A stretch of DNA of 64,000 nucleotides, from assembly GCF_038004425.1 (NCBI RefSeq), contig NZ_JBBORC010000001.1:3077001-3141000 (forward strand), given 5' to 3'. The position numbers and the translations under genes were made by a program. The stretch is from Solibacillus sp. FSL W7-1464. Its GTDB lineage: Bacteria; Bacillota; Bacilli; Bacillales_A; Planococcaceae. Below, piece after piece: positions 26,388-35,380 of the stretch (positions are counted from its first letter, which is position 1; each line of letters begins with the position of its first letter). The notes below the pieces were generated by a model, which worked only from the letters and a program-made list of their open reading frames with translations, was not told where the DNA came from and ran no database searches.

Positions 26388-26707
26388 TATTTAAAACCGC
26401 ACTTAGTGTCATTACGGAGAAGCGTACCATAAATAAGTGCAGTAAGGTGATAGGACTTAACAATCGGGCGCATTTCATGAATAAGAAAATGCTTTATTCA
26501 ATTATAGGGGCCATATTGTGGAGGGAAAAATGTATATTTATATATAATGCAATCGGGATTATGAAGAATTACATTTGACCTAATGCAAAAGTATTTCGAA
26601 ATAAATTGTGGAATAATTTCTTTAAATATAATACCTTAATAACTAGATTATTCGCTTAAAGAAAAATATTAATAGATAAAAAATTCATTATAAAGGATTG
26701 AAGCAAC
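26388..26707. other. Decayed intergenic stretch
   Basis: About 320 nt with no intact gene. It contains a possible EamA transporter N-terminal relic and a short sequence near 26411 resembling one near 25723. The LysR promoter should lie in its right part. Confidence 0.4.
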
Positions 26708-27631
26708 ATGGAATTACGCCAGTTAGAGTATTTTTTAGTGCTTAGTAAAGAACTACATTTTACAAAAGCAGCCGAAAAGATAGGAATCTCACAACCCACT
26801 TTAAGCCAACAAATTAAGGTTCTAGAAAAAGAGATAGGGTATTCACTATTTAACCGTGTTGGCAAGAAAATTGAGCTTACGAAGGTAGGGGCAATTGTCC
26901 AACAAGAAGCACTGAATATTCAAGATTCTATCCAAAATATATCTTCACAAATTGTAGCATTTTCGAAAGTAGAAATAGGAGAATTGAAGATTGCTGTATT
27001 ACCAGGAGAAATGACAGATCTAATATCCACAGTATGTATTAAATTTAATAAGTTATATCCGAATATTAAAGTTCTTATTGAAACTACAGATCAAGTAGAA
27101 AAAATTGTTTTAGAAAATCAAGCGGATTTTGGAATTGGTTTTCAATTTGATAAGTCTGATTTATTACAGGGAATAAGGTTATATAATGAAGAGTTTTATC
27201 TGATTAGTAATCAAAGTAACAATGAACAAAATGTTTCGTTCTCTTCTATTTTTAATGAACCCCTTATTTTATTTTCTAATTCACATCAATGTAGAAAATT
27301 ATTAAATAAGACTAGCTTCGGAATTGGCAAGAAATTAGAGCCTATTATTGAAACGTCGAGCATTACATCCATTTTAAATCTCGTAAGAAGTGGAGTTGGT
27401 CGCAGTGTTGTCTCACGCACTCTATATGAGTTTTATGATAAAAACGACTTATTTTTCCAACGTATTGAAAACCCAACTTTAACTAGACCTGTCAATCTCA
27501 TGATAAAGAAGAACTGTTTTATTAACTACGCCGCACGTGAGTACATGAAATTATTATTAGAAGAAATTGAAGAACTTCATTTCCATACAGGGAAAGATGC
27601 TCTAAATTATTTAAATGACTTAGCATTATAG
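26708..27631 (+). CDS. LysR-family transcriptional regulator
   Basis: 307 residues, standard length. The N-terminal winged helix (about 1-60) is diagnostic: MELRQLEYFLVLSKELHFTK, AAEKIGISQPTLSQQIKVLE and GYSLFNRVGKKIELT. The rest is a periplasmic-binding-protein-like effector domain (about 90-295). The ATG follows AAAGGAT. It is encoded 150 nt upstream of, and on the same strand as, the acetyl-CoA hydrolase/transferase gene, so control of that gene in response to an organic acid or its CoA ester is a fair inference, though co-orientation is less usual than divergence for LysR pairs. Confidence 0.92.
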   Translation: MELRQLEYFLVLSKELHFTKAAEKIGISQPTLSQQIKVLEKEIGYSLFNRVGKKIELTKVGAIVQQEALNIQDSIQNISSQIVAFSKVEIGELKIAVLPGEMTDLISTVCIKFNKLYPNIKVLIETTDQVEKIVLENQADFGIGFQFDKSDLLQGIRLYNEEFYLISNQSNNEQNVSFSSIFNEPLILFSNSHQCRKLLNKTSFGIGKKLEPIIETSSITSILNLVRSGVGRSVVSRTLYEFYDKNDLFFQRIENPTLTRPVNLMIKKNCFINYAAREYMKLLLEEIEELHFHTGKDALNYLNDLAL

Positions 27632-27780
27632 GTTGTAACTATCATTTTCATAGAAATGATGTAATAGACGAATGATAAAGCATTCTATACAATAAGATTA
27701 GGACAATTAAGAAATTTATATTGTAAGGGATTTTTTAATTGGCAATGGGAAAAGACAAAACTACTATGAGGTGATTGTTT

Positions 27781-29301
27781 ATGAGTAAAGATTTAAGTCA
27801 ATTCATCAGAAACGAAGCATTTTTAGACAAAGTTGTTTCTGCGGAGGAAGCTGCTTCTTGGATTGAAGATGGTATGAACCTTGGTATGAGCGGATTTACA
27901 TTATTTGGTGAACCAAAGGAATTTCCACTTGCACTTTCTAAACGTGGTGAGAAAGAAAATTTCAAAGTAAATCTTTATACAGGTGCTTCGTTAGGGCCAA
28001 CTGCGGACCAATCAATGGCTGAAGCTGGAATTATTAACTTACGTGTTCCATACCAAGGTAACGCTGTAATGCGTGGGAAAATCAATGCTGGTGAGATTTA
28101 CTACATTGACCAACACGTATCACACACAGCAGAAGAAGTACGTAAAGGGACATTAGGAAAAATTGATTACGCAATTATTGAAGCCGCTGCTATTACAGAA
28201 GATGGATTAATAATTCCAACTGGGTCTGTTGGGAACTCACCTATTTTTGTAGAAAAAGCTGAAAACGTTATTATTGAATTAAATTTAACTGCACCTAAAG
28301 CGTATGAAGGTCTTCATGATATTTATGTACCAGATGTGCAAGGTGAACGTCGTGAAATTCCTGTTTACAAAGTGTCTGACCGAATTGGCGAAATCGGCAT
28401 TAAAGTAGATTCAGCTAAAGTAAAAGGGATTGTTTTATCCGAACAGCCGGATATTCCTTCACCATTATTTGAGCCAAATGAAGAAACACAGCAAATTGCC
28501 AATCACTTATTAGACTTCTTAGCGAGTGAAGTAGAAGCAGGCAATTTAACGAATTCTTTAGCACCGCTACAATCGGGCGTAGGGTCAGTCGCAAATGCCG
28601 TATTAAACGGGATGAAAAATTCGCAGTTTAAAGATATTGAAGTGTTCTCAGAAGTATTACAAGACGGGATTTTCGACTTAATCGATGCAGGTGTTGTTAA
28701 ATTCGCAGCGGGTACTTCGTTCTCACTTTCAAAGAAGCGTGTTGATTCTTTAGCTGAAGATCTAGAGAGATACAAAGATAAAGTGATGTTCCGACCACAA
28801 GAAATTTCGAACCATCCAGAAATTATTCGTCGATTAGGTGTAATTTCATTTAACACTGCTATCGAAGTGGATATTTATGGGAACGTTAATTCGACACACA
28901 TCAACGGTACGAAAGTAATGAATGGTATTGGTGGATCTGGTGACTTTGCGCGTAACGCACGCATTACAATCTTTGTAACATCTTCTTTAGCAAAAGATGG
29001 CGCAATCTCAACAATCGTTCCATTCGTATCGCATATCGACCATACGGAACACGATGTAGATGTAATCGTAACTGAGCAAGGCTATGCTGATTTACGCGGA
29101 CTTCCACCAGTGAAGCGTGCAGAAAAGCTGATTGAAATCGCGCATCCGAATTACCGACCACAATTACGTGCGTACTTTGAAGAAGCGAAAGAAAAAGTCG
29201 GCGGTCAAACACCACACATTCTAAATAAAGCTTTCTCATTCCATACAAACCTAATTGAAAAAGGAACAATGTTATTCGAGGAAGAAAAAGTAAACAGTTA
29301 A
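27781..29301 (+). CDS. Acetyl-CoA hydrolase/transferase family protein (succinate CoA-transferase type)
   Basis: 506 residues from the ATG at 27781, 8 nt after GAGGTGA; a TTG two codons upstream is less likely. The family swaps CoA between acetyl-CoA (or propionyl-CoA) and succinate, or hydrolyses acetyl-CoA. Blocks seen: ASWIEDGMNLGMSGFTLFGE at the N-terminus, QSGVGSVANAVLNGM with the glycine-rich loop, FSEVLQDGIFDLIDAG containing the likely catalytic Glu, NGIGGSGDFARNARI and VTEQGYADLRGLPP. The length and motifs fit the YgfH/AarC/Cat1 subfamily. It is probably cytosolic and linked to acid overflow metabolism. It has its own terminator. Confidence 0.93.
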   Translation: MSKDLSQFIRNEAFLDKVVSAEEAASWIEDGMNLGMSGFTLFGEPKEFPLALSKRGEKENFKVNLYTGASLGPTADQSMAEAGIINLRVPYQGNAVMRGKINAGEIYYIDQHVSHTAEEVRKGTLGKIDYAIIEAAAITEDGLIIPTGSVGNSPIFVEKAENVIIELNLTAPKAYEGLHDIYVPDVQGERREIPVYKVSDRIGEIGIKVDSAKVKGIVLSEQPDIPSPLFEPNEETQQIANHLLDFLASEVEAGNLTNSLAPLQSGVGSVANAVLNGMKNSQFKDIEVFSEVLQDGIFDLIDAGVVKFAAGTSFSLSKKRVDSLAEDLERYKDKVMFRPQEISNHPEIIRRLGVISFNTAIEVDIYGNVNSTHINGTKVMNGIGGSGDFARNARITIFVTSSLAKDGAISTIVPFVSHIDHTEHDVDVIVTEQGYADLRGLPPVKRAEKLIEIAHPNYRPQLRAYFEEAKEKVGGQTPHILNKAFSFHTNLIEKGTMLFEEEKVNS

Positions 29302-29312
29302 TTTCTCTAACT

Positions 29313-29344
29313 AAAAAGGGTTACAATATGTAACCTTTTTTTAT
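29313..29344 (+). terminator. Terminator after the CoA-transferase gene
   Basis: GGTTACA / TGTAACC hairpin with flanking A and T runs, about 12 nt after the stop codon. Confidence 0.8.
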
Positions 29345-29409
29345 AATTTTCTTTATAATTCAAAATTAAGTTCTAATCAAACCCATCAAATTGCAAAGGA
29401 GTTTTTATT

Positions 29410-30048
29410 ATGTGTCAAGAAATCGCAGGTATTAAAATCCCAGATTCAAAATTAGCAAAAGACGCGGTTGATATTTTACGCGAATATGGAAACGATTTAT
29501 TATGGAATCACTCTAACCGTGTATTTTTATTTGGTGCTGTTAATGGTCAAATTGCAAAACAAGATTATGATTTAGAACTACTTTACGTAAGTGCATTATT
29601 CCATGATCTAGGACTAACTAAAAAGTACAGTAGCCCAGATTTACGTTTTGAAGTGGACGGTGCCAATGCAGCAAGAAGTTTCTTACAACAATATCAAATT
29701 CCTGATGAATCAATCCGCCTTGTATGGGATGCAATCGCATTACATACAACACCTGGCATTGCAGAGCATAAAGAATCAGAAGTAGCATTATTGTTCTCAG
29801 GTGTGGGTATGGATGTAATGGGAGACGGATTTGAACAATTCCCCCCACACTTACGTGAAGAAATTATTAAAGCATTCCCTCGTAACAATTTTAAACAAGA
29901 AATTATTCCTGCTTTTTATGAAGGCTTCAAACATAAGCCCGAAACTACTTTTGGTAATATGAAACAAGATATTGTGCAACATTTTGTACCAGAATATAAA
30001 AACAAGAACTTCTGTAGCTGTATTTTACATTCACCGTGGTCAGAATAA
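29410..30048 (+). CDS. HD-domain protein (cyanamide-hydratase-like metal hydrolase)
   Basis: 212 residues. The HD domain shows the metal ligands in LLWNHSNRVFLFG, SALFHDLGLT and IALHTTPGIA, the H...HD...H pattern typical of the cyanamide hydratase-like branch (fungal Ddi2/Cah relatives) and related HD proteins. The C-terminus ends with a Cys pair (NKNFCSCILHSPWSE). The reaction cannot be fixed: metal-dependent hydrolysis is likely, cyanamide as substrate is only a family-based possibility. The ATG lies behind AAAGGAG. It stands alone between two terminators. Confidence 0.85.
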   Translation: MCQEIAGIKIPDSKLAKDAVDILREYGNDLLWNHSNRVFLFGAVNGQIAKQDYDLELLYVSALFHDLGLTKKYSSPDLRFEVDGANAARSFLQQYQIPDESIRLVWDAIALHTTPGIAEHKESEVALLFSGVGMDVMGDGFEQFPPHLREEIIKAFPRNNFKQEIIPAFYEGFKHKPETTFGNMKQDIVQHFVPEYKNKNFCSCILHSPWSE

Positions 30049-30089
30049 ATAATCCCCTCTTTTAACAAATTTAAAATTTATATACGAAG

Positions 30090-30118
30090 ATGCTTTCTGA
30101 TTATGAAAGCATTTTTCT
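30090..30118 (+). terminator. Terminator after the HD-domain gene
   Basis: ATGCTTTC / GAAAGCAT stem followed by TTTTTCTTG. Confidence 0.83.
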
Positions 30119-30209
30119 TGTTTTATAGACTATAATTGAGGGGGCAGATTCCGCCACGCTGCTATTCTTTTACAATTATTAGATGTAGAATTTTATATTA
30201 AATGAGTAC

Positions 30210-30292
30210 TGCGGAGCGTTTGAGCCAGCAGTGCGGAACTTTAAGCCAGTGAATGCGGAGTTTTGAGCCACCGATTGCGGACAATTGAGCCA
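30210..30292. repeat. IS21 left end: four iterated 22-bp terminal units
   Basis: Units begin at 30210, 30232, 30254 and 30276, each TGCGGA followed by a TGAGCCA or TAAGCCA box. They are the likely IstA binding sites, inverted relative to those at the right end. Confidence 0.85.
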
Positions 30293-30360
30293 CTATTAAG
30301 AAAAGGAAAACAACTACTGAAATTGCAGCTAGTTGTTTTCCTTTTTAATTTGAAAATAAT

Positions 30361-31119
30361 CTATCGCTTAAGTGGTTTTAGACCATGGCGCTCGCGCATC
30401 GAGACTTCGCCATCAATTAAAATGTGGTAAGAATCATGTACAATACGGTCTAAGATAGCGTCTGCGATTTGGGCATGGCCAAGTTTCGCGTACCAGCCTT
30501 CCGGCGCAAATTGAGAACAGAAGATAGTTGAAGCCTTTTTTAAACGAGCCTCCACAATTTCGAAAACGTTTAAAACTTGTTCCTCTGATAGGTCTGTTAA
30601 AAGCCATTCGTCTATAATGAGTAAATCGATTTTTTTGTAATGCTGAATAAGTTTTCGGTAGCTGCCATCTGCTTCATATTTCGCTACAGCTAGTTCATCT
30701 AGTAGTTCCGGGAGGCGTATATATTTAACTTTGTGAAATTGACGGCAGGCATGAACACCGAATGCATTGGCTATATAGCTTTTTCCGTTGCCTGAAGCGC
30801 CCATTAAAATGATGTTGTGGTGATTTTGAATGTAGTTTCCTGTAGCTAATTCTAAGATGAGGTTTTTATCTAAACGGCGATCTGGATGGTATTCAATATC
30901 TTCAATGGCAGCCGACGGCTCATTGAACGTCGCTTGTTTGATTAAACGAGCGAGTTTATTCGATTTGCGGCGATCATATTCTGTATCTGTTAAGAGACTA
31001 AAAAGATCATTAAAATCCATATCACGATAGGCTGGATTTTGGTTGATTTCCTGATAGAGTTCCGCCATTGCGCTTAAACCCATTTCTGAAAGCTTACGTA
31101 GTGTTTCTTGTTTACTCAT
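30361..31119 (-). CDS. istB: IS21-family helper ATPase IstB
   Basis: 252 residues, an AAA+ ATPase that selects target DNA and activates the IstA transposase. Walker A GASGNGKSYIANAFG lies near residue 106, Walker B LLIIDEWLLTDL near 164, and the sensor region FCSQFAPEGWYAKLG with an arginine-rich tail follows. The N-terminal helical part (LRKLSEMGLSAMAELYQE) is typical. It overlaps istA by 4 nt (ATGA coupling). Intact. Confidence 0.96.
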   Translation of the reverse strand: MSKQETLRKLSEMGLSAMAELYQEINQNPAYRDMDFNDLFSLLTDTEYDRRKSNKLARLIKQATFNEPSAAIEDIEYHPDRRLDKNLILELATGNYIQNHHNIILMGASGNGKSYIANAFGVHACRQFHKVKYIRLPELLDELAVAKYEADGSYRKLIQHYKKIDLLIIDEWLLTDLSEEQVLNVFEIVEARLKKASTIFCSQFAPEGWYAKLGHAQIADAILDRIVHDSYHILIDGEVSMRERHGLKPLKR

Positions 31120-32657
31120 TTTTTCTCCCTCCCGAAATAAGCAGCACCACGTGTAAATCCGTGATTTTCATTCGAAGTTTTTATGGATGGTACGCTCTTT
31201 GTTTTTGAAGCCTGTTTTGTTCTTTCTAATAGGCCTTTTAAAACTGTATTAGAGGGGCTTGATGAGATTTCAAGTAACGTCTTAATGGCTTGCTCAAGTT
31301 CTTCTGCCGTATATTTCTTCACCATGTTTTGTAATGTACTTAAAATTTGGAGTGCTTTTTTCTCTACATGATTTTCTAAAATATACGCGACATATTTTTC
31401 CGTAAATGAACCGATGGTTGTTGCCCATTTAGTTACGTTTTCAGGATTATGTTCTACGTAAGAACGATGGTGATCTGGCATATGATCAATGTTTGTAGAA
31501 TATTGTCCTATCTCACCTTTTAATCGTTTATGGGATGCAATTCGTGCTTCTTTAAAGTACACTTCAATTAGATCTGTTGTTAAACGAATATCGACCGATT
31601 CACGGGCGTATTCGTAAGGGACGGAATAATACATGCGTTCAACTTGGATGTGGTAGTTCAGTTGAACCTTGGCGGTTTTCCATTCCGTCATTTTGAAGCG
31701 TGTTTGAGGCAGTTGCTGGAGAGTGCTTTTCTCTTCTTCCTCAAATACGCTTTTTCGTGTTCCTGGACGTTTTTGAAAATCGGTTGTGTTGATTTCTTCT
31801 AATTTTTCAGCGATATACTGATTCAGCTCGTTAATGTGAAAACACTGTGCGTTGCGTAATGCAGCGATGATTTGTCTTGAGGCATGTCCTACGCTACCTT
31901 CGGCACTTGGCTTATCTTTTGGCTTTTGCACACGACTTGGCACGATAACTGTACGATAGTGATCAGCCAGTTCACGGTATGCCTCATTTAAAACAGATTC
32001 TTCGCGTTTCGCTTTAATGACACCGGTTTTTAAATTATCAGGTACAAGGGTTTCCGTAACACCACCAAAATAATCGAAGGCATGGATGTGTGCTGTTAAC
32101 CAACTCGTCGATTTCATGTCTAAAAAAGCTTCTACATACATCATTTGGCTGTACGGCAAAGCAGCGACGAATACATACGCAGGCATTTCTTCACCTGTTG
32201 CACGGTCTCGAATAGAGAGTGTTGCACCAGCCCAATCGACTTCCATAATTTCACCTGGCTTGCGTCTTAGCGGCATCGTTAGTTTAAATTTTCGCGCATA
32301 ATGACCATATTTTTCAGCGAATGTCCGATAGGCATAGGGGATTTTCTCTGCTTCCTTTGCAGCTAGCGCGTACTCGTGATGTAAAAGTTTGAGCGTCACA
32401 TGCTTTTTCTGTAATTCTTTATGCACCTTCTCCCAATCCACAGGATAATAGCCTTTTTCAATTGGCTGTTTCTCGGGGTAAAGATATTCCTCTAGCCAAG
32501 CGTTTGTCATCGTGTCGTTTAACAAAGTAATCCTGAGATTTCTCGCACGTTGGATTACGTCAGATATGGTATTGCGAGAGTGTCCGGTGCTAGCGCTAAT
32601 CGTTCTTTGGCTAATGCCATCAAAGGAAAGAGCTAGTATTTTACGGTAATCAATCAT
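31116..32657 (-). CDS. istA: IS21-family transposase IstA
   Basis: 513 residues. An N-terminal helix-turn-helix (ILALSFDGISQRTISASTGH) precedes the DDE/rve integrase core (about 130-290): the first Asp lies in GEIMEVDWAGATL, the second in ETLVPDNLKTGVI and the Glu in KDKPSAEGSVGHA. A C-terminal basic/beta domain completes the family length. It catalyses DNA cleavage and strand transfer at the IS ends together with IstB. No frameshift is seen. Confidence 0.96.
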   Translation of the reverse strand: MIDYRKILALSFDGISQRTISASTGHSRNTISDVIQRARNLRITLLNDTMTNAWLEEYLYPEKQPIEKGYYPVDWEKVHKELQKKHVTLKLLHHEYALAAKEAEKIPYAYRTFAEKYGHYARKFKLTMPLRRKPGEIMEVDWAGATLSIRDRATGEEMPAYVFVAALPYSQMMYVEAFLDMKSTSWLTAHIHAFDYFGGVTETLVPDNLKTGVIKAKREESVLNEAYRELADHYRTVIVPSRVQKPKDKPSAEGSVGHASRQIIAALRNAQCFHINELNQYIAEKLEEINTTDFQKRPGTRKSVFEEEEKSTLQQLPQTRFKMTEWKTAKVQLNYHIQVERMYYSVPYEYARESVDIRLTTDLIEVYFKEARIASHKRLKGEIGQYSTNIDHMPDHHRSYVEHNPENVTKWATTIGSFTEKYVAYILENHVEKKALQILSTLQNMVKKYTAEELEQAIKTLLEISSSPSNTVLKGLLERTKQASKTKSVPSIKTSNENHGFTRGAAYFGREKK

Positions 32658-32739
32658 AAAAAATCCTCCTGTTCTGAAGTGTCATGCTGGGTGGCATGCT
32701 CCTTCATTATACAGGAGGTTTAAGGGAATATATGTAAGT

Positions 32740-32801
32740 GGCTCAAAGTTTCCGCACTCGGTGGCTCAATTGTCCGCATTGAGTGGCTTAATGTTCCGCA
32801 C
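32740..32801. repeat. IS21 right end: three iterated terminal units
   Basis: In the inward direction units start at 32801, 32779 and 32756 (TGCGGA...AGCCA). Spacing is 22-23 bp, mirror-image to the left end. Confidence 0.85.
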
Positions 32802-32937
32802 TAGTGGTCTTTTTTGATCGCAATATTCATTAAAACCTAAATGCCTGACAATTTCTGTTTGAGCTTCATTAAATACTTTAATCTCTATATAAAGAGAACG
32901 CTCAAGATCTCCTAGTTGGTTATAACCTAAAACATTT
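32802..32937 (-). pseudogene. Possible GNAT acetyltransferase remnant next to the IS
   Basis: The reverse-strand frame reads NVLGYNQLGDLERSLYIEIK and then VFNEAQTEIVRHLGFNEYCD before entering the IS end. The pattern of a beta strand followed by N..A......LGF is that of the C-terminus of GNAT acetyltransferases. There is no N-terminal part upstream; the frame is preceded by the stop codon of the 32940 gene. I judge it a relic truncated by the insertion, with modest confidence. Confidence 0.35.
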
Positions 32938-32939
32938 TT

Positions 32940-33236
32940 TTAAAATTCATTTTTTGGGATAAGGATAGATGGAATTTTTAAAGACTCAAGTGTTTCATCA
33001 TCATCTTCGTTTTCTTCTCTTCCAAATTTTATTAGAATATTGTGATCAAATTTATTTTTTATATCAAATAAAACAAATAATTTCCCCTCAACTTCTTCAA
33101 AGTATATTCTTACAAATTGAATAAACAAGGCATCGTCATTAAATAAATTGAAATAAAAATGCATATCATCTTCACTAACTGTAGTACCGTTTGTCAAATC
33201 AATATTAATTATTTCTTTTTCCTTTATTTTCCTCAT
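32940..33236 (-). CDS. Acidic hypothetical protein
   Basis: 98 residues, starting with ATG 6 nt after GGGAG. It is strongly acidic near the C-terminus (GREENEDDDETLESLKIPS) and has alternating hydrophobic residues suggesting beta strands (FIQFVRIYFEEVEGKLFVLF). No signal peptide or membrane segment. No family recognised. It lies in a run of small orphan genes (32.9-38.1 kb) whose size and acidity resemble immunity proteins of polymorphic toxin systems; that link is inference only. Confidence 0.65.
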   Translation of the reverse strand: MRKIKEKEIINIDLTNGTTVSEDDMHFYFNLFNDDALFIQFVRIYFEEVEGKLFVLFDIKNKFDHNILIKFGREENEDDDETLESLKIPSILIPKNEF

Positions 33237-33331
33237 AATTGGCTCCCAAGGTGATTTCCCTGAATAATATTCTATTATTAACGCATAAAACTATAATACT
33301 ATAATACTAATTACATTTGTTATTCCACAAT

Positions 33332-33366
33332 CGGGTGCTTTCCTTGAAGAAGGAAAGCCCTTTTTG
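33332..33366 (+). terminator. Terminator-like hairpin with no obvious gene upstream on its strand
   Basis: GGGTGCTTTCCTT / AAGGAAAGCCC stem followed by TTTTTGCG on the forward strand. The genes on both sides here are on the reverse strand. Confidence 0.65.
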
Positions 33367-33398
33367 CGTAAAAGGGCCATGCGTCTTTAAATATACGT

Positions 33399-33743
33399 TT
33401 AAATCCCGTAATGAATCATATATTTATTTTCCTTTTTTGCTTGAATTATTTTTTTGCCCAATTCATTTAAATCATCAAATTGTTTCAAATCATCAGCAGA
33501 TAAAACAATATCTAAAAACGTGGGTAATGATTCTGGAGGAATAATAGTGATACCGTGATATGCCAATCCGAATTCAGGACGATTTAAAGAATGGAAATAA
33601 GTTTTTATTAACGATAAGGGCTTCATTAAATTTGCAATTATCTCATCGTCTACTGAAATACATTGAGATTTCTCAGGTGCATAGTTGTTGTAAGATTTTT
33701 CGGTAATATCTTTTATGATTCCAAATTCGTGTGTTAATGGCAT
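33399..33743 (-). CDS. Hypothetical protein, possibly immunity-like
   Basis: 114 residues from the ATG at 33743, 6-7 nt after AGAGGTGG; an in-frame start at 33797 is rejected. Sequence features: ISVDDEIIANLMKPLSLIK, AYHGITIIPPESLPTFLDIV, and a charged amphipathic C-terminus (LNELGKKIIQAKKENK). Cytosolic, no membrane segment. I do not recognise a named family; the compact alpha/beta look and the neighbourhood of other orphan small genes would fit an immunity-type protein. Confidence 0.65.
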   Translation of the reverse strand: MPLTHEFGIIKDITEKSYNNYAPEKSQCISVDDEIIANLMKPLSLIKTYFHSLNRPEFGLAYHGITIIPPESLPTFLDIVLSADDLKQFDDLNELGKKIIQAKKENKYMIHYGI

Positions 33744-33915
33744 CAGCAACCACCTCTTTTCTTCTTCAATGATACCAAATTTACAATATATCCCCAAATC
33801 ATCGTTTGTGAATATTGTCGTTCATTACCTAGAAGCCCTAAATCATTCAAAAGTCCTTTTTGTAACCTTTGGAATATACCTATAAAAATACTTTTATATA
33901 GAAAAGAGGTTGGAG

Positions 33916-35055
33916 TTGCAGGGGAAGATCAGTTTAATTGTTGGTTGGATTACTTTATTTCTAATGGGTACAGACTTATTTGTAGTGTCTCCGTTATTAC
34001 CGTCGATTTCCGAAGCATATTACATCAGTCCCGAGACTACTGGATGGATGGTAACTGTGTTTGCAGTTACATATGCATTTTCTGCTCCTTTATTTGGGTG
34101 GCTTTCGGATAAAAAGGGACGAAGAACATTTATTCTATTTGGTTTACTTCTGTTTGCCATTTCTAATACACTAACTGCTTTTGCTCCTTCCTTTTTATGG
34201 CTTATTGTCAGTCGTATTTTAGCTGGTTTTTCTGTTGCTGCAATTACACCTTTGATCTATGCAATTATTGGAGAGATTGCGCCGTCAAATAAAAGAGGAA
34301 CATGGCTTTCAATCGTAGTCTCTGGACACTTAACCGCACTTTGGGCAGGTGCACCATTAGGTACGTTATTAGAACATTTTCTTGGTTGGCGTTCAGTATT
34401 TATTGTTATAGCAATTATAGGAGTTATATTGGCAGTAGTGAATTTTAAAACATGGGCCTCTATCCCGAAAAGTGATGAAACCAAGGATAGAGTAGAAAGC
34501 AATTTGTTAAGAATACTCGGTTCAGTTAGTGTTACGACCATTTGGGCCATTTCGATGTATGCCCTTTATGTTTATTTAGGTGCAGCTCTATACGCGGAAA
34601 ATAAATTCTCATCAACAGAAATTGCATTAGCTGTTACTTTTTATGGTATTGGAGCCGTTTTAGGAAGCCTTGCAAGTGGACAATTAACAGATAAATTCGG
34701 AGCAAACAACATTTCAAAGTCCACATTAATTTTCTTGCCTGTAATACTTATTGGTTTAGGGATATTTTTCTCAGCTGGTGATTGGGTTTATTTCTTTCTT
34801 TCTCTCTGGGCTTTAGTCGGTTATGCTGGATTCACATCCTATCAAGCACGATTAGCGGTGGAATATCCAAAAGAGCGAGGCATTGTTATGGCATGGAATA
34901 ATACAGCTCTGTATATCGGTATCACCATTGGTTCAATGATTGGAGGTTTTGTCATATCGAATTGGGGTTATGCTCTACTCCCTTATGTTTGCAGTGTTGC
35001 CGCAATCATAAGTTTTGCGCTGAGTACCCAAAAAGTACAACAAGCAAATACCTAA
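33916..35055 (+). CDS. MFS transporter (drug/sugar efflux type)
   Basis: 379 residues with about 12 TM helices. I start at TTG 33916, 6 nt after AAAGAGG; TTG 33910 directly touches the ribosome binding site. The signature loop between TM2 and TM3 reads FGWLSDKKGRRTFILFG, and motif-5-like residues follow (LLWLIVSRILAGFSVAAITP, then IYAIIGEIAPSNKRG). The layout resembles the AraJ/YdhP-type DHA1 efflux family. Substrate unknown. It is a single gene followed by the terminator at 35236-35274. Confidence 0.9.
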   Translation: MQGKISLIVGWITLFLMGTDLFVVSPLLPSISEAYYISPETTGWMVTVFAVTYAFSAPLFGWLSDKKGRRTFILFGLLLFAISNTLTAFAPSFLWLIVSRILAGFSVAAITPLIYAIIGEIAPSNKRGTWLSIVVSGHLTALWAGAPLGTLLEHFLGWRSVFIVIAIIGVILAVVNFKTWASIPKSDETKDRVESNLLRILGSVSVTTIWAISMYALYVYLGAALYAENKFSSTEIALAVTFYGIGAVLGSLASGQLTDKFGANNISKSTLIFLPVILIGLGIFFSAGDWVYFFLSLWALVGYAGFTSYQARLAVEYPKERGIVMAWNNTALYIGITIGSMIGGFVISNWGYALLPYVCSVAAIISFALSTQKVQQANT

Positions 35056-35235
35056 TCCTTTTTAGTTGATTGTTATTCAAAACAACCAGCTAATAAGAGT
35101 GTTAGAAAAGATACGGATTTATAACGATAACAAAATGGCTATACAAGTTTTTATGCAATTAAAGATCTTGTCCAGCAAAATTAGTAACGTTTCATTGATT
35201 TGCATAAAATCTCGTATAAACAATGTTTCAAAAGA

Positions 35236-35274
35236 AAAATCGGTAAACGCTGCAATAACGTTTACCGATTTTTC
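35236..35274 (+). terminator. Terminator of the MFS gene (repeat family copy 1)
   Basis: AAAATCGGTAAACG / CGTTTACCGATTTT stem with a short loop and TTTTTCTT. A near copy occurs at 37588-37632. Confidence 0.87.
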
Positions 35275-35380
35275 TTATAACCCCAAGCTTTTTGGGAACG
35301 TTTTATTGATTTCATTTTGTATAATGTATAAGTCTTTTTTGCATTAAAGCCTCATTTACTAATAAAATCATTGTTTCATT

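Larger units (their letters stand above)
30210..32801 (-). mobile_element. IS21-family insertion sequence (about 2.6 kb)
   Basis: The element carries istA and istB on the reverse strand and ends in TGCGGA at 30210 and TCCGCA at 32801. Both ends hold iterated units of the form TGCGGA-N4..5-TGAGCCA with 22-bp spacing (four at the left, three at the right). Both reading frames are intact, so it may be active. I could not identify a target-site duplication: the left flank ends GAGTAC and the right flank begins CTAGTGG. Confidence 0.92.

Noticed and set aside
30130-30209. Search for a target-site duplication of the IS21 element
   Set aside because: Comparing the last bases before 30210 with those after 32801 gives no shared 4-8 bp string.
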